From contig CP070695.1 in the NCBI GenBank assembly GCA_020353515.1, positions 2,967,231-3,031,230 of the forward strand: a DNA stretch of 64,000 bases, written 5' to 3'. Positions 16,491-25,298 of the stretch are shown piece by piece. How positions within the stretch are numbered: the stretch's first letter is position 1; each line of letters begins with the position of its first letter. The stretch comes from Candidatus Heimdallarchaeota archaeon (GTDB taxonomy: Archaea; Asgardarchaeota; Heimdallarchaeia; Hodarchaeales; Hodarchaeaceae). The position numbers and the translations under genes were made by a program. The notes under the pieces were generated by a model. The model saw only the letters and a program-made list of their open reading frames with translations, had not been told where the DNA came from and searched no databases.

Positions 16491-16964
16491 GTGTTTAAAA
16501 TGGTTGAAATTGATCATGGATTTACAACTGATATGAAGTATGCTGTCGCAGGCACCTTTAGCGGTGGTCTTTCCAGTAAAATCTATCCTTTACTTAAAAA
16601 CGAATGGTACAATGTCAAAAAGGTCTATCCTGTATGTCCTGACAAGAAAGACGTTGATGGTGACACCACTTATGCATCCCTCAAAGATTTACCTGAACCA
16701 GTTGATGTTGTTGTTGTTGTTCATAAGAAGGAAATAACAACAGAAATTGTTAGGGAAGCCTCAACATTAAACCCAAAACCAAGTATATGGTTCATGCCAA
16801 GAACAGATTCAAAGGAAAGCATCATAATATGCGAAGAAAATGAAATGAAATATGGTATGTCGTGTCTTATGGGCCACAGAGCGATTCCTGGTATCAAGCG
16901 TTTTATCAACGGTCACTGGTGGCATTCGAAAGTTGGTGGAATGAACCAAATTCCTAAACAATAA
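16491..16964 (+). CDS. CoA-binding (Rossmann) domain protein
   Basis: This 157-aa protein has the CoA_binding_2 fold: an initial strand and glycine turn (YAVAGTFSGGLSSKIYPLL), a second strand (VYPVCPDKK), the segment YASLKDLPEPVDVVVVVHK, and a later IWFMPRTDSKE. Members bind CoA or related nucleotides but have no agreed reaction when they stand alone. GTG at 16491 or ATG at 16500 could start it. It follows the hydrogenase operon by 76 bases in the same direction and precedes the flavodoxin, so it may be part of the same energy cluster. The family is clear, the role is not. Confidence 0.8.
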   Translation: MFKMVEIDHGFTTDMKYAVAGTFSGGLSSKIYPLLKNEWYNVKKVYPVCPDKKDVDGDTTYASLKDLPEPVDVVVVVHKKEITTEIVREASTLNPKPSIWFMPRTDSKESIIICEENEMKYGMSCLMGHRAIPGIKRFINGHWWHSKVGGMNQIPKQ

Positions 16965-16988
16965 GTTTTTCCAAATGGAGAGTACTAC

Positions 16989-17417
16989 TTGAAGATCTTA
17001 ATCGTTTATTATTCTCAATCTGGAAATACTAAAAAAGTCGTAGAAATGGCTGAAGAACGGTTAAAAGACCTCCACCATGAGGTAACCGTAAAAAATGCTT
17101 TGACTGTAAAGCCTGAACAAGTATCAGATTGTAACTTGTTACTTATTGGCACCCCCGTTCATGGTTATATCTTATTTGGTCAGAAACCTACAAAAGAGGT
17201 CAATGAATTTTTAGCAAATCAATTGCCACAGGATCTTGAAAATAAACCTGTAATTGGTTTTGCTACTTATCTCTTCTTTCCTGCAGGAGCATTAAATCGC
17301 ATTAAAAAGGCAATAGACGCACAAAATGGCAATTTACTGGGATTAATAGCACAAAGAAGGTCAAAGAAGACTGAACTTGTTAATGAAATAATAGAATGTA
17401 TTGAGGATTCATTTTAG
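16989..17417 (+). CDS. Flavodoxin-like protein
   Basis: This 142-aa FMN-binding protein starts from a TTG at 16989. The phosphate-binding loop after strand 1 is ILIVYYSQSGNTKKVVEMAE, with the S/T-x-S/T-x-x-T pattern (SQSGNT) at about 8-13. A second flavin contact is in LLLIGTPVHGYILFGQKPT, and PVIGFATYLFFPAGALNRI follows. Length and layout match flavodoxins and the NrdI/WrbA-like short group. Being the last gene of the hydrogenase region, it is a plausible electron carrier for HdrA-MvhD output, but that is inference. The start is set 24 bases after the CoA-binding gene ends. Confidence 0.8.
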   Translation: MKILIVYYSQSGNTKKVVEMAEERLKDLHHEVTVKNALTVKPEQVSDCNLLLIGTPVHGYILFGQKPTKEVNEFLANQLPQDLENKPVIGFATYLFFPAGALNRIKKAIDAQNGNLLGLIAQRRSKKTELVNEIIECIEDSF

Positions 17418-17490
17418 GATTGAATCTTTATGTCTTCTTGGTAACTACAATCTAAATGAAAAAGGATTCCCATTTTTTTGAGGATCAAGA

Positions 17491-18510
17491 TTGCGAAGGA
17501 TGAGGAACGACCACAAGGATATTTACCTAGTGACAGGTGCTTGTGGATTTGTTGGATCACATTTAGTTGAGACTCTCGTTTCCCAGGGGTTTTATGTAAG
17601 AGCTACGGATTTAAAAAGTGCCAATCGAAAAAATATTCCCTCTTTAGAAGCAGTAGAATTCTTACCAGGTGATCTTACTAAACCTAAGGAAATACCTCAG
17701 CTACTTGAAGGAATTACTAAAGTATTCCACCCTGCGGGAATCTTTAATTTCAGCGCACCAAAGAACATTTTGTTAAAAGTGAATGTTGAAGGAACAACTA
17801 ATCTTCTCTCTGCAGCTCTCTCTGAAGACATTTCTCATTTCATAAATTGGAGTACAGCGATGGTTTATGGGACCTTACTATACTCTCCCGCTAATGAGAT
17901 TCATCCAATTCAGCCAGAGGATCCCTATTCAGAATCTAAGTGGATACAGGAACAAATAGCTTTGTCCTATTTTCAAGAGAATGGATTACCGGTGAGTATT
18001 ATTAGGCCAACAGCTATTTATGGTCCCAGATCATTATATGGTACTTCCTTAGCAATTCTGGCTCTAGTAAATGGAAAAATATTGGGAATACCTGGAGACG
18101 GAAAAACGATTCAGCATCATGTACATGTGGATGATGTTGTGAAAGCGGCTATCTTCATGTCAGGTAATAGAAAAATGATTGGGGAAATTTTTAACATTGC
18201 TGATGATAACCCTATATCAATAGAAGAATCATTTAGGATAGTAACGAATCTTATCGAGAAGAAACTTCCTAGATTCCATATTCCAAAGTTTGTAGTAAAT
18301 TTTTATGGTTATTTTGATCGCTTTTGGAATAAGCTTCTTCGAAAAACAAGCTTATATGAAAAAACCTCATTAAAACTGCTCTTTTCAGATCATATTTATG
18401 ATAATAATAAACTAAAGAGCCTCGGATTCGAGTATTCTGTCCCAAGTCTTGAAATGGGAATTGAAACAACTCTTCAATGGTACCGACAGCAAGGGTATAT
18501 TGATTATTAG
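17491..18510 (+). CDS. NAD-dependent epimerase/dehydratase (extended SDR)
   Basis: This 339-aa Rossmann enzyme has TGACGFVGSHLVE as its NAD-binding loop, starting at about residue 15. The SDR catalytic Tyr and Lys are in PYSESKWIQE, with the upstream Ser in INWSTAMVYG. PTAIYGPRS and the HHVHVDDVVKAA segment are shared with nucleotide-sugar epimerases and 3-beta-hydroxysteroid dehydrogenase-like enzymes. A C-terminal helical region with basic residues follows. The substrate could be a nucleotide sugar or a lipid; it is not decided by the motifs. It is tail-to-tail with the next gene and overlaps it by four bases. Confidence 0.85.
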   Translation: MRRMRNDHKDIYLVTGACGFVGSHLVETLVSQGFYVRATDLKSANRKNIPSLEAVEFLPGDLTKPKEIPQLLEGITKVFHPAGIFNFSAPKNILLKVNVEGTTNLLSAALSEDISHFINWSTAMVYGTLLYSPANEIHPIQPEDPYSESKWIQEQIALSYFQENGLPVSIIRPTAIYGPRSLYGTSLAILALVNGKILGIPGDGKTIQHHVHVDDVVKAAIFMSGNRKMIGEIFNIADDNPISIEESFRIVTNLIEKKLPRFHIPKFVVNFYGYFDRFWNKLLRKTSLYEKTSLKLLFSDHIYDNNKLKSLGFEYSVPSLEMGIETTLQWYRQQGYIDY

Positions 18511-18827
18511 GATTTATTTGGTTTCACATGTCTTATCCCTATAAATTCACCCAAAATTATTAGAATGGGTTCGAAACTAAAGAGAAATGCTGACAATAGA
18601 GGTTCAAAATCATCTGTTGTTAAACCAAAAAGGTTGAAAGGAATTATCATGAATTCCTTACTTCCAGGTAGAACATTAAACCATAATAATATTCCACCAG
18701 CTTGAAATACAAAGAGAAAGCTGAACACAAGAACCCAATTAACTTTTTGAGTGATACGGTTGGTTTCCATTGAATAACCGAGGATTATTCCACAAAAGAA
18801 TAGGAATGGAAGATCAAAAGCAAACAT
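18507..18827 (-). CDS. Small membrane protein of unknown function (106 aa)
   Basis: This short protein has about three or four hydrophobic helices: residues 2-18, 29-50 (VLVFSFLFVFQAGGILLWF), and 78-97, with an amphipathic segment between. The C-terminus ends in a basic tail (IRHVKPNKS). I recognise no family. It overlaps the end of the epimerase by four bases on the opposite strand, and the HAD gene on the same strand begins upstream, so it may be the second gene of that transcript. Its hydrophobic pattern supports coding, but function is unknown. Confidence 0.6.
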   Translation of the reverse strand: MFAFDLPFLFFCGIILGYSMETNRITQKVNWVLVFSFLFVFQAGGILLWFNVLPGSKEFMIIPFNLFGLTTDDFEPLLSAFLFSFEPILIILGEFIGIRHVKPNKS

Positions 18828-18877
18828 ATAACCATCATCTGAGAAAAAAATGCAAGGCTTTTAAGTAAAAGCTACTC

Positions 18878-19573
18878 CTAAAATTTTTCTATTAATTGGG
18901 GGAGCTCAGTTAGTCTAGAGATAATCCTTATATTGTATTTCTCATGAATTTTATTCATACGGTCTATCAATACCCCATGCATTCCTGCATTAAAGGCACC
19001 AAGAGCATCATTCTCTAACAGATCACCAACATATACTATCTCATCAAGAGAAAGATTTAAGTCTCTAGCACTCATTTCAAAGATTTTATAGTTAGGTTTT
19101 CGTTGACCAACCTCTCCAGATATGATTATGGATGTGAAAAAGGAATCAATTTTCGTAACTGCTAATTTTCTTCTTTGTTGTTCACCATCACCATCAGAGA
19201 TAATTCCTAGAGAAAAATTCTTAACCATAGTAAGACAAGGTAAGGCATCTTCATATAATCTCCAGTTTTGTTCATATTTAAAGAGGTACCTATTGAAAAC
19301 ATCCATTGCTTCATCTGAAGAAAGTTCATACCCCCAATTACTAAACACACTTTGTACTCTTAAAATCCGCTGCTGCTCAAATGAAATGCATCCATCCAAA
19401 TACTCATTAATATAATGATCGGTTTTGGTTTTCCAAGTTACAAAAAATTCATCAAAACTTAAATTAGGGATTTGTTTCTTCATTAAAGAATAAAGACTGA
19501 TAAGTGATCTTTCCAGTGCTTGTTCATGATTTAGGAGGGTACCATCAATGTCAAAAACAATTCCTTTAATCAT
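18878..19573 (-). CDS. HAD-superfamily hydrolase (subfamily IA)
   Basis: This 231-aa phosphatase-like enzyme has motif I VFDIDGTLLN with Asp 8 and 10, motif II LGIISDGDGEQQ, motif III Lys in QRKPNYKIFEM, and motif IV YVGDLLENDALGAFNAG. A helical cap sits between I and II. The pattern is close to phosphoglycolate phosphatases and 2-haloacid dehalogenases, and the last part GMHGVLIDRMN is also typical. The substrate is not known. The gene ends 51 bases before the small membrane-protein gene. It is distinct from the HAD at 440, with only motif-level similarity, so it is not a recent duplicate. Confidence 0.88.
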   Translation of the reverse strand: MIKGIVFDIDGTLLNHEQALERSLISLYSLMKKQIPNLSFDEFFVTWKTKTDHYINEYLDGCISFEQQRILRVQSVFSNWGYELSSDEAMDVFNRYLFKYEQNWRLYEDALPCLTMVKNFSLGIISDGDGEQQRRKLAVTKIDSFFTSIIISGEVGQRKPNYKIFEMSARDLNLSLDEIVYVGDLLENDALGAFNAGMHGVLIDRMNKIHEKYNIRIISRLTELPQLIEKF

Positions 19574-19695
19574 ATTTCCTTTATCCTATTTTTCCAATAA
19601 ATCTACATTTATAATTGTAAGTAAAATTAGCTTTTGGAAGACTTCAAACAATTGGATTTTGATGAAAATAAACACAAAAGACCTGGAAATTGAAC

Positions 19696-20337
19696 ATGAA
19701 AGCTTGGGATGACTCTTGGAAGACTGAAGAGGGGAGAGCTCGTTGGTTATATCCTGATCCATTCATTGTTTCATACCTACCTAAGTTGAAGAAAGAAGGG
19801 ATAGAAAAAGTTCTTGATCTGGGTTCTGGAGTTGGACGTCATACGATTTTATTTGCAAAAGAAGGGTTTGATGTTTATGGAGTAGATCCCAGCCCTTCTG
19901 GTTTCAAATATACATTGAAGTGGTTTGAAAGGGAAAGACTGCCTCCAAAATTAATTCTCAGTGAAATGAGTCAATTACCTTTCATTGATGATTTTTTTGA
20001 TTTAATAGTTGCGTGGAACGTGATTTATCATGGTACAGCAAAAGTTATTCATAAAACTGTGAATGAAATAGTAAGATGTCTAAGACATAACGGTTATTTG
20101 CTTTACACTTTAATTTCGACTAAACATAATAAATTTGGGAATGGAAAAGAGATCGAAAAGAACACATATATAATAAAGGAAGAAAAGGAAAAGAGTCATC
20201 CTCATCATTATTTCAATGAAGAAGAAATAAACAGATTTTTCAAAGGATTCACTCACTTGAGATGTGTTGACAAAGAACAATTTTACCCAGGCTTATTCCA
20301 TTGGCATCTTCTATCAAGACTTGTAGCAAAACACTAG
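19696..20337 (+). CDS. SAM-dependent methyltransferase (class I)
   Basis: This 213-aa protein starts at the ATG at 19696; an in-frame TTG two codons earlier is an alternative. Motif I is EKVLDLGSGVGRHTILFA, with the acidic residue after strand 2 in VYGVDPSPSG. FFDLIVAWNVIYHG is the strand 4 region, and LRHNGYLLYTLIS is the strand 5 turn. This is a Methyltransf_11/25 type small-molecule or protein methyltransferase. It begins a run of same-strand genes that includes two radical SAM proteins, but the 60-base spacing and separate functions do not prove a common pathway. Confidence 0.85.
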   Translation: MKAWDDSWKTEEGRARWLYPDPFIVSYLPKLKKEGIEKVLDLGSGVGRHTILFAKEGFDVYGVDPSPSGFKYTLKWFERERLPPKLILSEMSQLPFIDDFFDLIVAWNVIYHGTAKVIHKTVNEIVRCLRHNGYLLYTLISTKHNKFGNGKEIEKNTYIIKEEKEKSHPHHYFNEEEINRFFKGFTHLRCVDKEQFYPGLFHWHLLSRLVAKH

Positions 20338-20398
20338 CTTTCTGCCTCTTTAAAAACAAAAATAAACTATTATAGTTAAATATCCGATAGGGATTCTT

Positions 20399-21298
20399 AT
20401 GGTATCGGGTATTCATTTCCTTTTGACTATGAGCTGTAATTTCGAATGTGACCATTGTTTCTTATATTGTAGTCCAAATTTTGATGGGACATTCACTTTG
20501 AAGCAACTAAGAGCTGTCCACGATGAGATGAAGAAAATGGGGATAGAAATGGTTTATTTCGAAGGTGGTGAACCCTTCCTCTTTTACCCTCTGATGGTAG
20601 AAGGGATTAAAATGTCTCATGAGATGGGATTCAAGACCGGAGTAGTTACGAATTCATACTGGGCAACCACTGAGGAAGACGCAGAACTCTGGTTAAAACC
20701 ACTTCTTGATCTTGGAATTTCAGATGTAAGCGTAAGCAATGATGCTCTCCATCACGGAGAGGGTGAAGTAAACCCTGCTACAAGAGCATTAAAAGCGTTG
20801 AACCACTTGAATATGTCTGGAGGAGATATATGTATCCAAGAACCAACACTTGATTTAGAGATGACCCAAGAGAAAGGTGAACCAGTAATTGGGGGCGGTG
20901 CAATGTTTAGAGGAAGGGCAGTTGAAAAATTAATTACCGATAAATTACCTAGAAGACATTGGGAAGAATTTACAGAATGTCCTCATGAGGAATTAGAAAA
21001 CCCAGGTAGAGTTCACCTCGATCCTTTTGGAAATGTTCATATCTGTCAGGGTTTGAGTATGGGTAATATGTGGAAAACTCCCCTTTCAGAGCTAGTAAAG
21101 AACTATAATGCTAGCTTACATCCCATTTGTGGACCATTAATCAAGGGTGGGCCAGCTGAACTAGCAAGAGAATACCAAGTTGATCATGAAGATAATTATG
21201 TTGATGCCTGTCACTTTTGTTATTCGATTCGGAGAGTATTAATTGACAAATTCCCTGAATACTTAGCACCCAAGCCAGTGTATGGCCTAAATCAATGA
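20399..21298 (+). CDS. Radical SAM protein of unknown substrate
   Basis: This 299-aa enzyme has the [4Fe-4S]/SAM motif MSCNFECDHCFLYC with Cys 13, 17 and 20 (CxxxCxxC), then the GGEP segment YFEGGEPFLFYP. Towards the end are HLDPFGNVHICQGLSMGN and a Cys pair in DACHFCYSIRR, which look like a SPASM-type auxiliary cluster site. The central barrel is shorter than in typical SPASM enzymes. It is followed 107 bases later by a second radical SAM gene. No small precursor peptide is visible nearby, so a peptide-modifying role is only a possibility. Confidence 0.85.
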   Translation: MVSGIHFLLTMSCNFECDHCFLYCSPNFDGTFTLKQLRAVHDEMKKMGIEMVYFEGGEPFLFYPLMVEGIKMSHEMGFKTGVVTNSYWATTEEDAELWLKPLLDLGISDVSVSNDALHHGEGEVNPATRALKALNHLNMSGGDICIQEPTLDLEMTQEKGEPVIGGGAMFRGRAVEKLITDKLPRRHWEEFTECPHEELENPGRVHLDPFGNVHICQGLSMGNMWKTPLSELVKNYNASLHPICGPLIKGGPAELAREYQVDHEDNYVDACHFCYSIRRVLIDKFPEYLAPKPVYGLNQ

Positions 21299-21405
21299 TT
21301 TTTCAGAAAAAAACGTCTCCCTTGAAACATTAGTAAAATTCAAAAGGGTTCATAATCCTCATTGAGTGAATTAAAACTAAAATCTGTTTCGACGCGGGTT
21401 GTTCA

Positions 21406-22461
21406 TTGCTTAAAGATTTCGAGGGATACTTTTTAAATAAGGAAATGAAAGCATACTTTGAAGATTATAAGTTATACACCTTACAAATAGAAATCAATCA
21501 AAATTGTCAGCAGAATTGCATCTACTGTTATGCTCGTGAATCTCGTGGAGAGGAAATGAACCCAGATTTTATCAAAAGTATTCTCGATGCTGCTGCAGAG
21601 ATGGAAGTACGAAAAATTGAATGGTTAGGAGGTGATTGTCTCCTCCATTCTTCTTGGGAGGAATTAATGGCCTACGCCAAATGTGAGCATCAACTCATCA
21701 ACAATATTTGGACGAGTGGAAATCAATTAAAAAATACGGCAGTTGCAAAAAAAGTAATCGAATTAACACGTGATGGAGGCTTTATTTCCGTCCATCTAGA
21801 TTCACTAAATCCTGAAATTTATTCTAAACTCACAAATGGGAACCTTAAGTATCTTAAAGATACGTTGGAGGGAATCCAGAATCTAATCGATTTAGGAAAA
21901 TCACCTTCAGAGATCTTAAATTGTATGGCGTTAACAGGACTCCAAGCAGGAGAAGATTTTAAAGACACTGTTCAGTACTTTCATAACCAATTTAAAATAC
22001 CTGTAACTTTTATTAGCTATAAACCTACAAGTAAGGATTCTCGCTTACCGATCACCTCTCAACAGATAAAAGAAGCAGAGAGAGTAAAAACAAATGTCTT
22101 TTATGGTATTAATGTTCCAATTATACCACAGTGTGTCTCAAAATTTTATTGTGGAACAACAGCATCTATTATACCAGAGACAGGAAGCCCTACTGTAGGA
22201 AATTTAACAGTTTGTTCACGAATTCGACAATCATTTGGGAAACTTGAATTTGGTCTATCTTTCAAAGACCAATTTTATGAACTCAAAAATATACTATTAA
22301 CAAGGAAGCTAAAGGACGTTAACAATCTTCCAAATGATTGTCAACAGTGCACTTATAATAATATTTGTTGGGGATGTCGTAGTAATGCTTGGTATTACGT
22401 AGGGGATGTTTTTGCGGGGGATCCTAGATGCTGGAGACGCCTTCAGAATGATTCAATCTAA
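21406..22461 (+). CDS. Radical SAM/SPASM domain protein
   Basis: This 351-aa protein starts at a TTG at 21406. The cluster motif is QNCQQNCIYCYARESRG with Cys 34, 38 and 41. WLGGDCLLH replaces the usual GGEP. The C-terminal part has the SPASM-like Cys cluster in VCSRIR, CQQCTYNNICWGCRSNAW and FAGDPRCW. This architecture is common in enzymes that modify peptides or proteins, and in heme d1-type or quinohemoprotein maturation. Its partner gene upstream is also a radical SAM protein. The target is not known, and I see no candidate peptide between them. Confidence 0.85.
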   Translation: MLKDFEGYFLNKEMKAYFEDYKLYTLQIEINQNCQQNCIYCYARESRGEEMNPDFIKSILDAAAEMEVRKIEWLGGDCLLHSSWEELMAYAKCEHQLINNIWTSGNQLKNTAVAKKVIELTRDGGFISVHLDSLNPEIYSKLTNGNLKYLKDTLEGIQNLIDLGKSPSEILNCMALTGLQAGEDFKDTVQYFHNQFKIPVTFISYKPTSKDSRLPITSQQIKEAERVKTNVFYGINVPIIPQCVSKFYCGTTASIIPETGSPTVGNLTVCSRIRQSFGKLEFGLSFKDQFYELKNILLTRKLKDVNNLPNDCQQCTYNNICWGCRSNAWYYVGDVFAGDPRCWRRLQNDSI

Positions 22462-22617
22462 ATTATCTTCAAAGGTAGAGAAAGACCTCAATGTTAAACC
22501 TCCTTTTGAAGAGTCCATTATATATAGAATTCATAGAAAAATCAAGGTTCAGTTAACTAATTGATGTATTTCCAAAATTATCCCCTTAAATAAGATTATT
22601 GGTGTCCATAAAGTCCA

Positions 22618-23184
22618 TTGAAGGAGTCTAAAGCTAGTATGAAGGCTAAAATAATAGCTGCTTTATATAAAATTACAACAGGCAACAAAATAGTACGGAT
22701 ACTTCTCACGCCAGTTGGAGGGGGAGCCTTCATTCTTGTTAGTGTAATACTTATTCTTTTTTCTCTAGCAATAGATGAACTGTTTAGCTTCCCTAGACTT
22801 ATCCCAAACCCATTTAGTCTGTTGTTATCCATACCTGTTATTACTGTAGGATTGGTTTTAATATTATGGGCATCATTGCTTTTCGTCAAAGCGAAGGGAA
22901 CACCTGTACCATTTTCTCCTCCAACAAAATTAGTAAATTCTGGACCCTATGCTTATATTAGAAATCCAATTGTGTTAGGTTATATCCTAATATTTTTTGG
23001 GATTGGATTTTTCCTAGGATCAATTTCGCTTGTACTAATAATTTCTCCGTTGTATTTCCTACTTCTCATTCTAGAGATAAAACTGATTGAGGAACCAGAG
23101 CTTGAGAAGCGTCTCGGAAAAGATTACCTGGAATATAAGGAAAGAGTCCCCATGTTCCTCCCAAGATTGAAGATAAAGAAATGA
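22618..23184 (+). CDS. Isoprenylcysteine/phospholipid methyltransferase-like membrane protein
   Basis: This protein has 188 aa if started at the TTG at 22618, or 181 from the ATG at 22639. It has about four helices. The ICMT/PEMT signature appears in LVNSGPYAYIRNPIVLGYI, and the tail EEPELEKRLGKDYLEYKERVP is the conserved SAM-side Glu-rich end. Such enzymes methylate lipids or C-terminal cysteines, and in archaea many have no known substrate. Two further members of this family occur in the window (56007, and a broken one at 57002). It is convergent with the next gene and separated by a hairpin. Confidence 0.8.
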   Translation: MKESKASMKAKIIAALYKITTGNKIVRILLTPVGGGAFILVSVILILFSLAIDELFSFPRLIPNPFSLLLSIPVITVGLVLILWASLLFVKAKGTPVPFSPPTKLVNSGPYAYIRNPIVLGYILIFFGIGFFLGSISLVLIISPLYFLLLILEIKLIEEPELEKRLGKDYLEYKERVPMFLPRLKIKK

Positions 23185-23286
23185 TTGTGATCAATACTAA
23201 TTATATAGTCAATATTAATATAAAACTAAATACACCGAAATCACAGCATCCAGAATGAGATTCACCTCGTTTAAAAAGGATTTAAA

Positions 23287-23316
23287 GGAAGAGTTACTGT
23301 ATAGTGTAACTCCTCC
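23287..23316. terminator. Hairpin between convergent genes
   Basis: A stem GAGTTAC (23291-23297) pairs with GTAACTC (23306-23312) around an 8-base loop, and extends by GGA (23287-23289) with TCC (23314-23316) after one mismatch. It lies in the 148-base gap between two convergent genes, so a role in ending transcription or stabilising RNA ends is likely. It has no U-run, so it is not a typical bacterial terminator. Confidence 0.4.
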
Positions 23317-23332
23317 AAAATCTGTTTCACTC

Positions 23333-23659
23333 TTACGTGCTCATTCCGATAAATGCTAGAGCTTCAACAACTGTATATTGTACCTCTACTGAATATTCAT
23401 ATCCTTCGATATCGTGATACATAACCTGACTTTGTATTGTTGCTGCCAAAGCTTCTTCTAGTTTTCCCTCTTTTACTAGTGCTATACCTAACGATTCAAT
23501 TCCTCGTTCTGTGGCCTTAACTGATGCGGGTACAACTGGTTCACTTAGTGTTTCATCATGTGGATATTTTTCCATCACCTCTAAATATCTTTGAGCTACT
23601 TCAGGTACCTTATGGGTTGGATACCAGGAATGTGTAACAATATATGGCATATATTTCAC
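23333..23659 (-). CDS. Small soluble protein of unknown function (108 aa)
   Basis: This protein begins MKYMPYIVTHSWYPTHKVPE and ends in a helical region (EALAATIQSQVMYHDIEGYE then VEVQYTVVEALAFIG). The layout of two short strands, helix, strand and helix resembles the dimeric alpha/beta-barrel (EthD/monooxygenase-like) fold of small proteins that I have seen as conserved hypotheticals in Asgard genomes. No catalytic residue stands out. Start is at the ATG at 23659; an internal Met at residue 4 is also usable. It is a single gene convergent with the methyltransferase gene. The function is unknown. Confidence 0.6.
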   Translation of the reverse strand: MKYMPYIVTHSWYPTHKVPEVAQRYLEVMEKYPHDETLSEPVVPASVKATERGIESLGIALVKEGKLEEALAATIQSQVMYHDIEGYEYSVEVQYTVVEALAFIGMST

Positions 23660-23833
23660 CTCACACTACTTTTTCATGGAAAATAAGGTTATTCAGACCC
23701 CAAAAGTCTGAATAATCCCTCTATGCGATATTTGCTTATTAAACCTTCCTCCCCTATTTTATATGAATTAGTAGCCTCAACAAATTTATAATATTGATAG
23801 TGAGCTAGAGATCTTTCAAAGAAGGAAATCACA

Positions 23834-25249
23834 ATGATTCAATCAGGAGAAATAATTTGGAAAAGTGCGGTAGAACTCGCTAAAGGTATTAAAGATGGGG
23901 AATTATCACCAGTTGAAGTTTTGGATGCATATTTAGACAGGATTAACGAGATCAACCCAAAAATCAATGCAATCGTTACATTAATAGAGGATAGTGCCAG
24001 AGAAGAGGCAAAAAAGGCAGAGGAAAGAGTAAAAGAAGGAAAGGAATTAGGTGCCTTACATGGTGTTCCTGTTGTTATCAAAGATAACATACCTGTTAGA
24101 GGAGTGAGAACTACTTACGGTTCCAAGTTATACGAGAACCACGTTCCAGAAGAGGACATGATTCTAGTTGATAGGTTGAAGCGTGCTGGGGCAATTATTT
24201 TAGGTAAAACAAATATGCCAGAGTTTGGTTTGATTGGAATAACAGATAATCCCGTTTTCGGAGTTTCAAAAAATCCATGGAATACGAACAAAACAACTGG
24301 AGGTTCTAGTGGAGGATCAGCAGCAGCTGTAGCTGCTGGTCTGTCTCCCATTGCAATTGGAAACGATGGTGGTGGTTCTATAAGAATTCCAGCTAATTTT
24401 TGTGGAGTTTTTGGATTAAAACCGCATCTAGGACGGATTCCACGCTATCCATCATTACCTGGATGGGAAACAATGGCAGTCGAAGGACCCATAACTCGAA
24501 CGGTCGAGGATGCCGCAATTCTGATGGACGTGATGGCTGGACCCGATGATAGAGATTACTTATGTCTACCTTCACCAAAGACAAACTACCACGAAAGATT
24601 AGAAGAAGATATTACTGGAAAGAAATTTGCATTTAGTCCCGATTTGGGTCAATTCGTCATCGACCCAGATGTTACAGAAGTAGTGACGAATGCAGTTTCC
24701 TCCTTTAGTAATTTGGGTCATGATGTAGAAGAAGTAAAGTTAGATTTGGTGGATATGGGTGAGGACTTCTTATATCAAATCGTTTCTGAAACTGCTGCTG
24801 GACTTGAAGCGCTTAGAGAGGAATGGGAGAAAGTTATGTATCCAGCGTATGCTGCTTTCCTAGGTTTAGAAGAGAATTTGAAGTCCATGGATTTTGTGAA
24901 GATCCAATACAAGCGCAAGGAACTGTGGGAACAAATCTGGAAACAGGTTTTCAAGAAATATGATTTCCTACTAGCACCAGTAACCGCAGTTCCTGCATTC
25001 GATATAGAAATAGGAATCGGACCCTTTGAGGTAAATGGAGAAAGCATTGGTCCTACTGGTTGGTTATTAACTTTTCCATTCAACTTCACTGGCCAGCCTG
25101 CATCTTCGGTTCCATGTGGATTCACGAAGGAAAATCTTCCAGTTGGTCTTCAGATAATTGGAAATCGCTTTGACGAACTTGGTGTCCTCCAGGCTTCTAT
25201 AGCTTTTGAAAAAGGATTGCCTTGGAGAGATAAGAAACCATCCATATAA
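23834..25249 (+). CDS. Amidase signature family enzyme (GatA-like)
   Basis: This 471-aa amidase has the Ser-cisSer-Lys triad: Lys 83 in PVVIKDNIPV, the cis-Ser in the glycine-rich TGGSSGGSAAAVAAG (158/159), and the nucleophile Ser 182 in NDGGGSIRIPANFCG. A C-terminal section carrying PTGWLLTFPFNFTGQPA matches the amidase family. It could be an amidase, a GatA paralogue or a urea/aryl-amidase. The usual GatB and GatC partners are not next to it, which favours a free amidase. The ATG at 23834 is preceded by AAGAAGGAAAT. A radical SAM gene follows closely. Confidence 0.9.
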   Translation: MIQSGEIIWKSAVELAKGIKDGELSPVEVLDAYLDRINEINPKINAIVTLIEDSAREEAKKAEERVKEGKELGALHGVPVVIKDNIPVRGVRTTYGSKLYENHVPEEDMILVDRLKRAGAIILGKTNMPEFGLIGITDNPVFGVSKNPWNTNKTTGGSSGGSAAAVAAGLSPIAIGNDGGGSIRIPANFCGVFGLKPHLGRIPRYPSLPGWETMAVEGPITRTVEDAAILMDVMAGPDDRDYLCLPSPKTNYHERLEEDITGKKFAFSPDLGQFVIDPDVTEVVTNAVSSFSNLGHDVEEVKLDLVDMGEDFLYQIVSETAAGLEALREEWEKVMYPAYAAFLGLEENLKSMDFVKIQYKRKELWEQIWKQVFKKYDFLLAPVTAVPAFDIEIGIGPFEVNGESIGPTGWLLTFPFNFTGQPASSVPCGFTKENLPVGLQIIGNRFDELGVLQASIAFEKGLPWRDKKPSI

Positions 25250-25298
25250 CAAATATGGAAGAAGATTAGTTAATCATGAAAGGTATTTGGTCAACTTC

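Noticed and set aside
25206..25298. Long start of the radical SAM gene overlapping the amidase
   Set aside because: The added residues overlap the amidase end and do not look like the family N-terminus; the ATG at 25299 is the better start.
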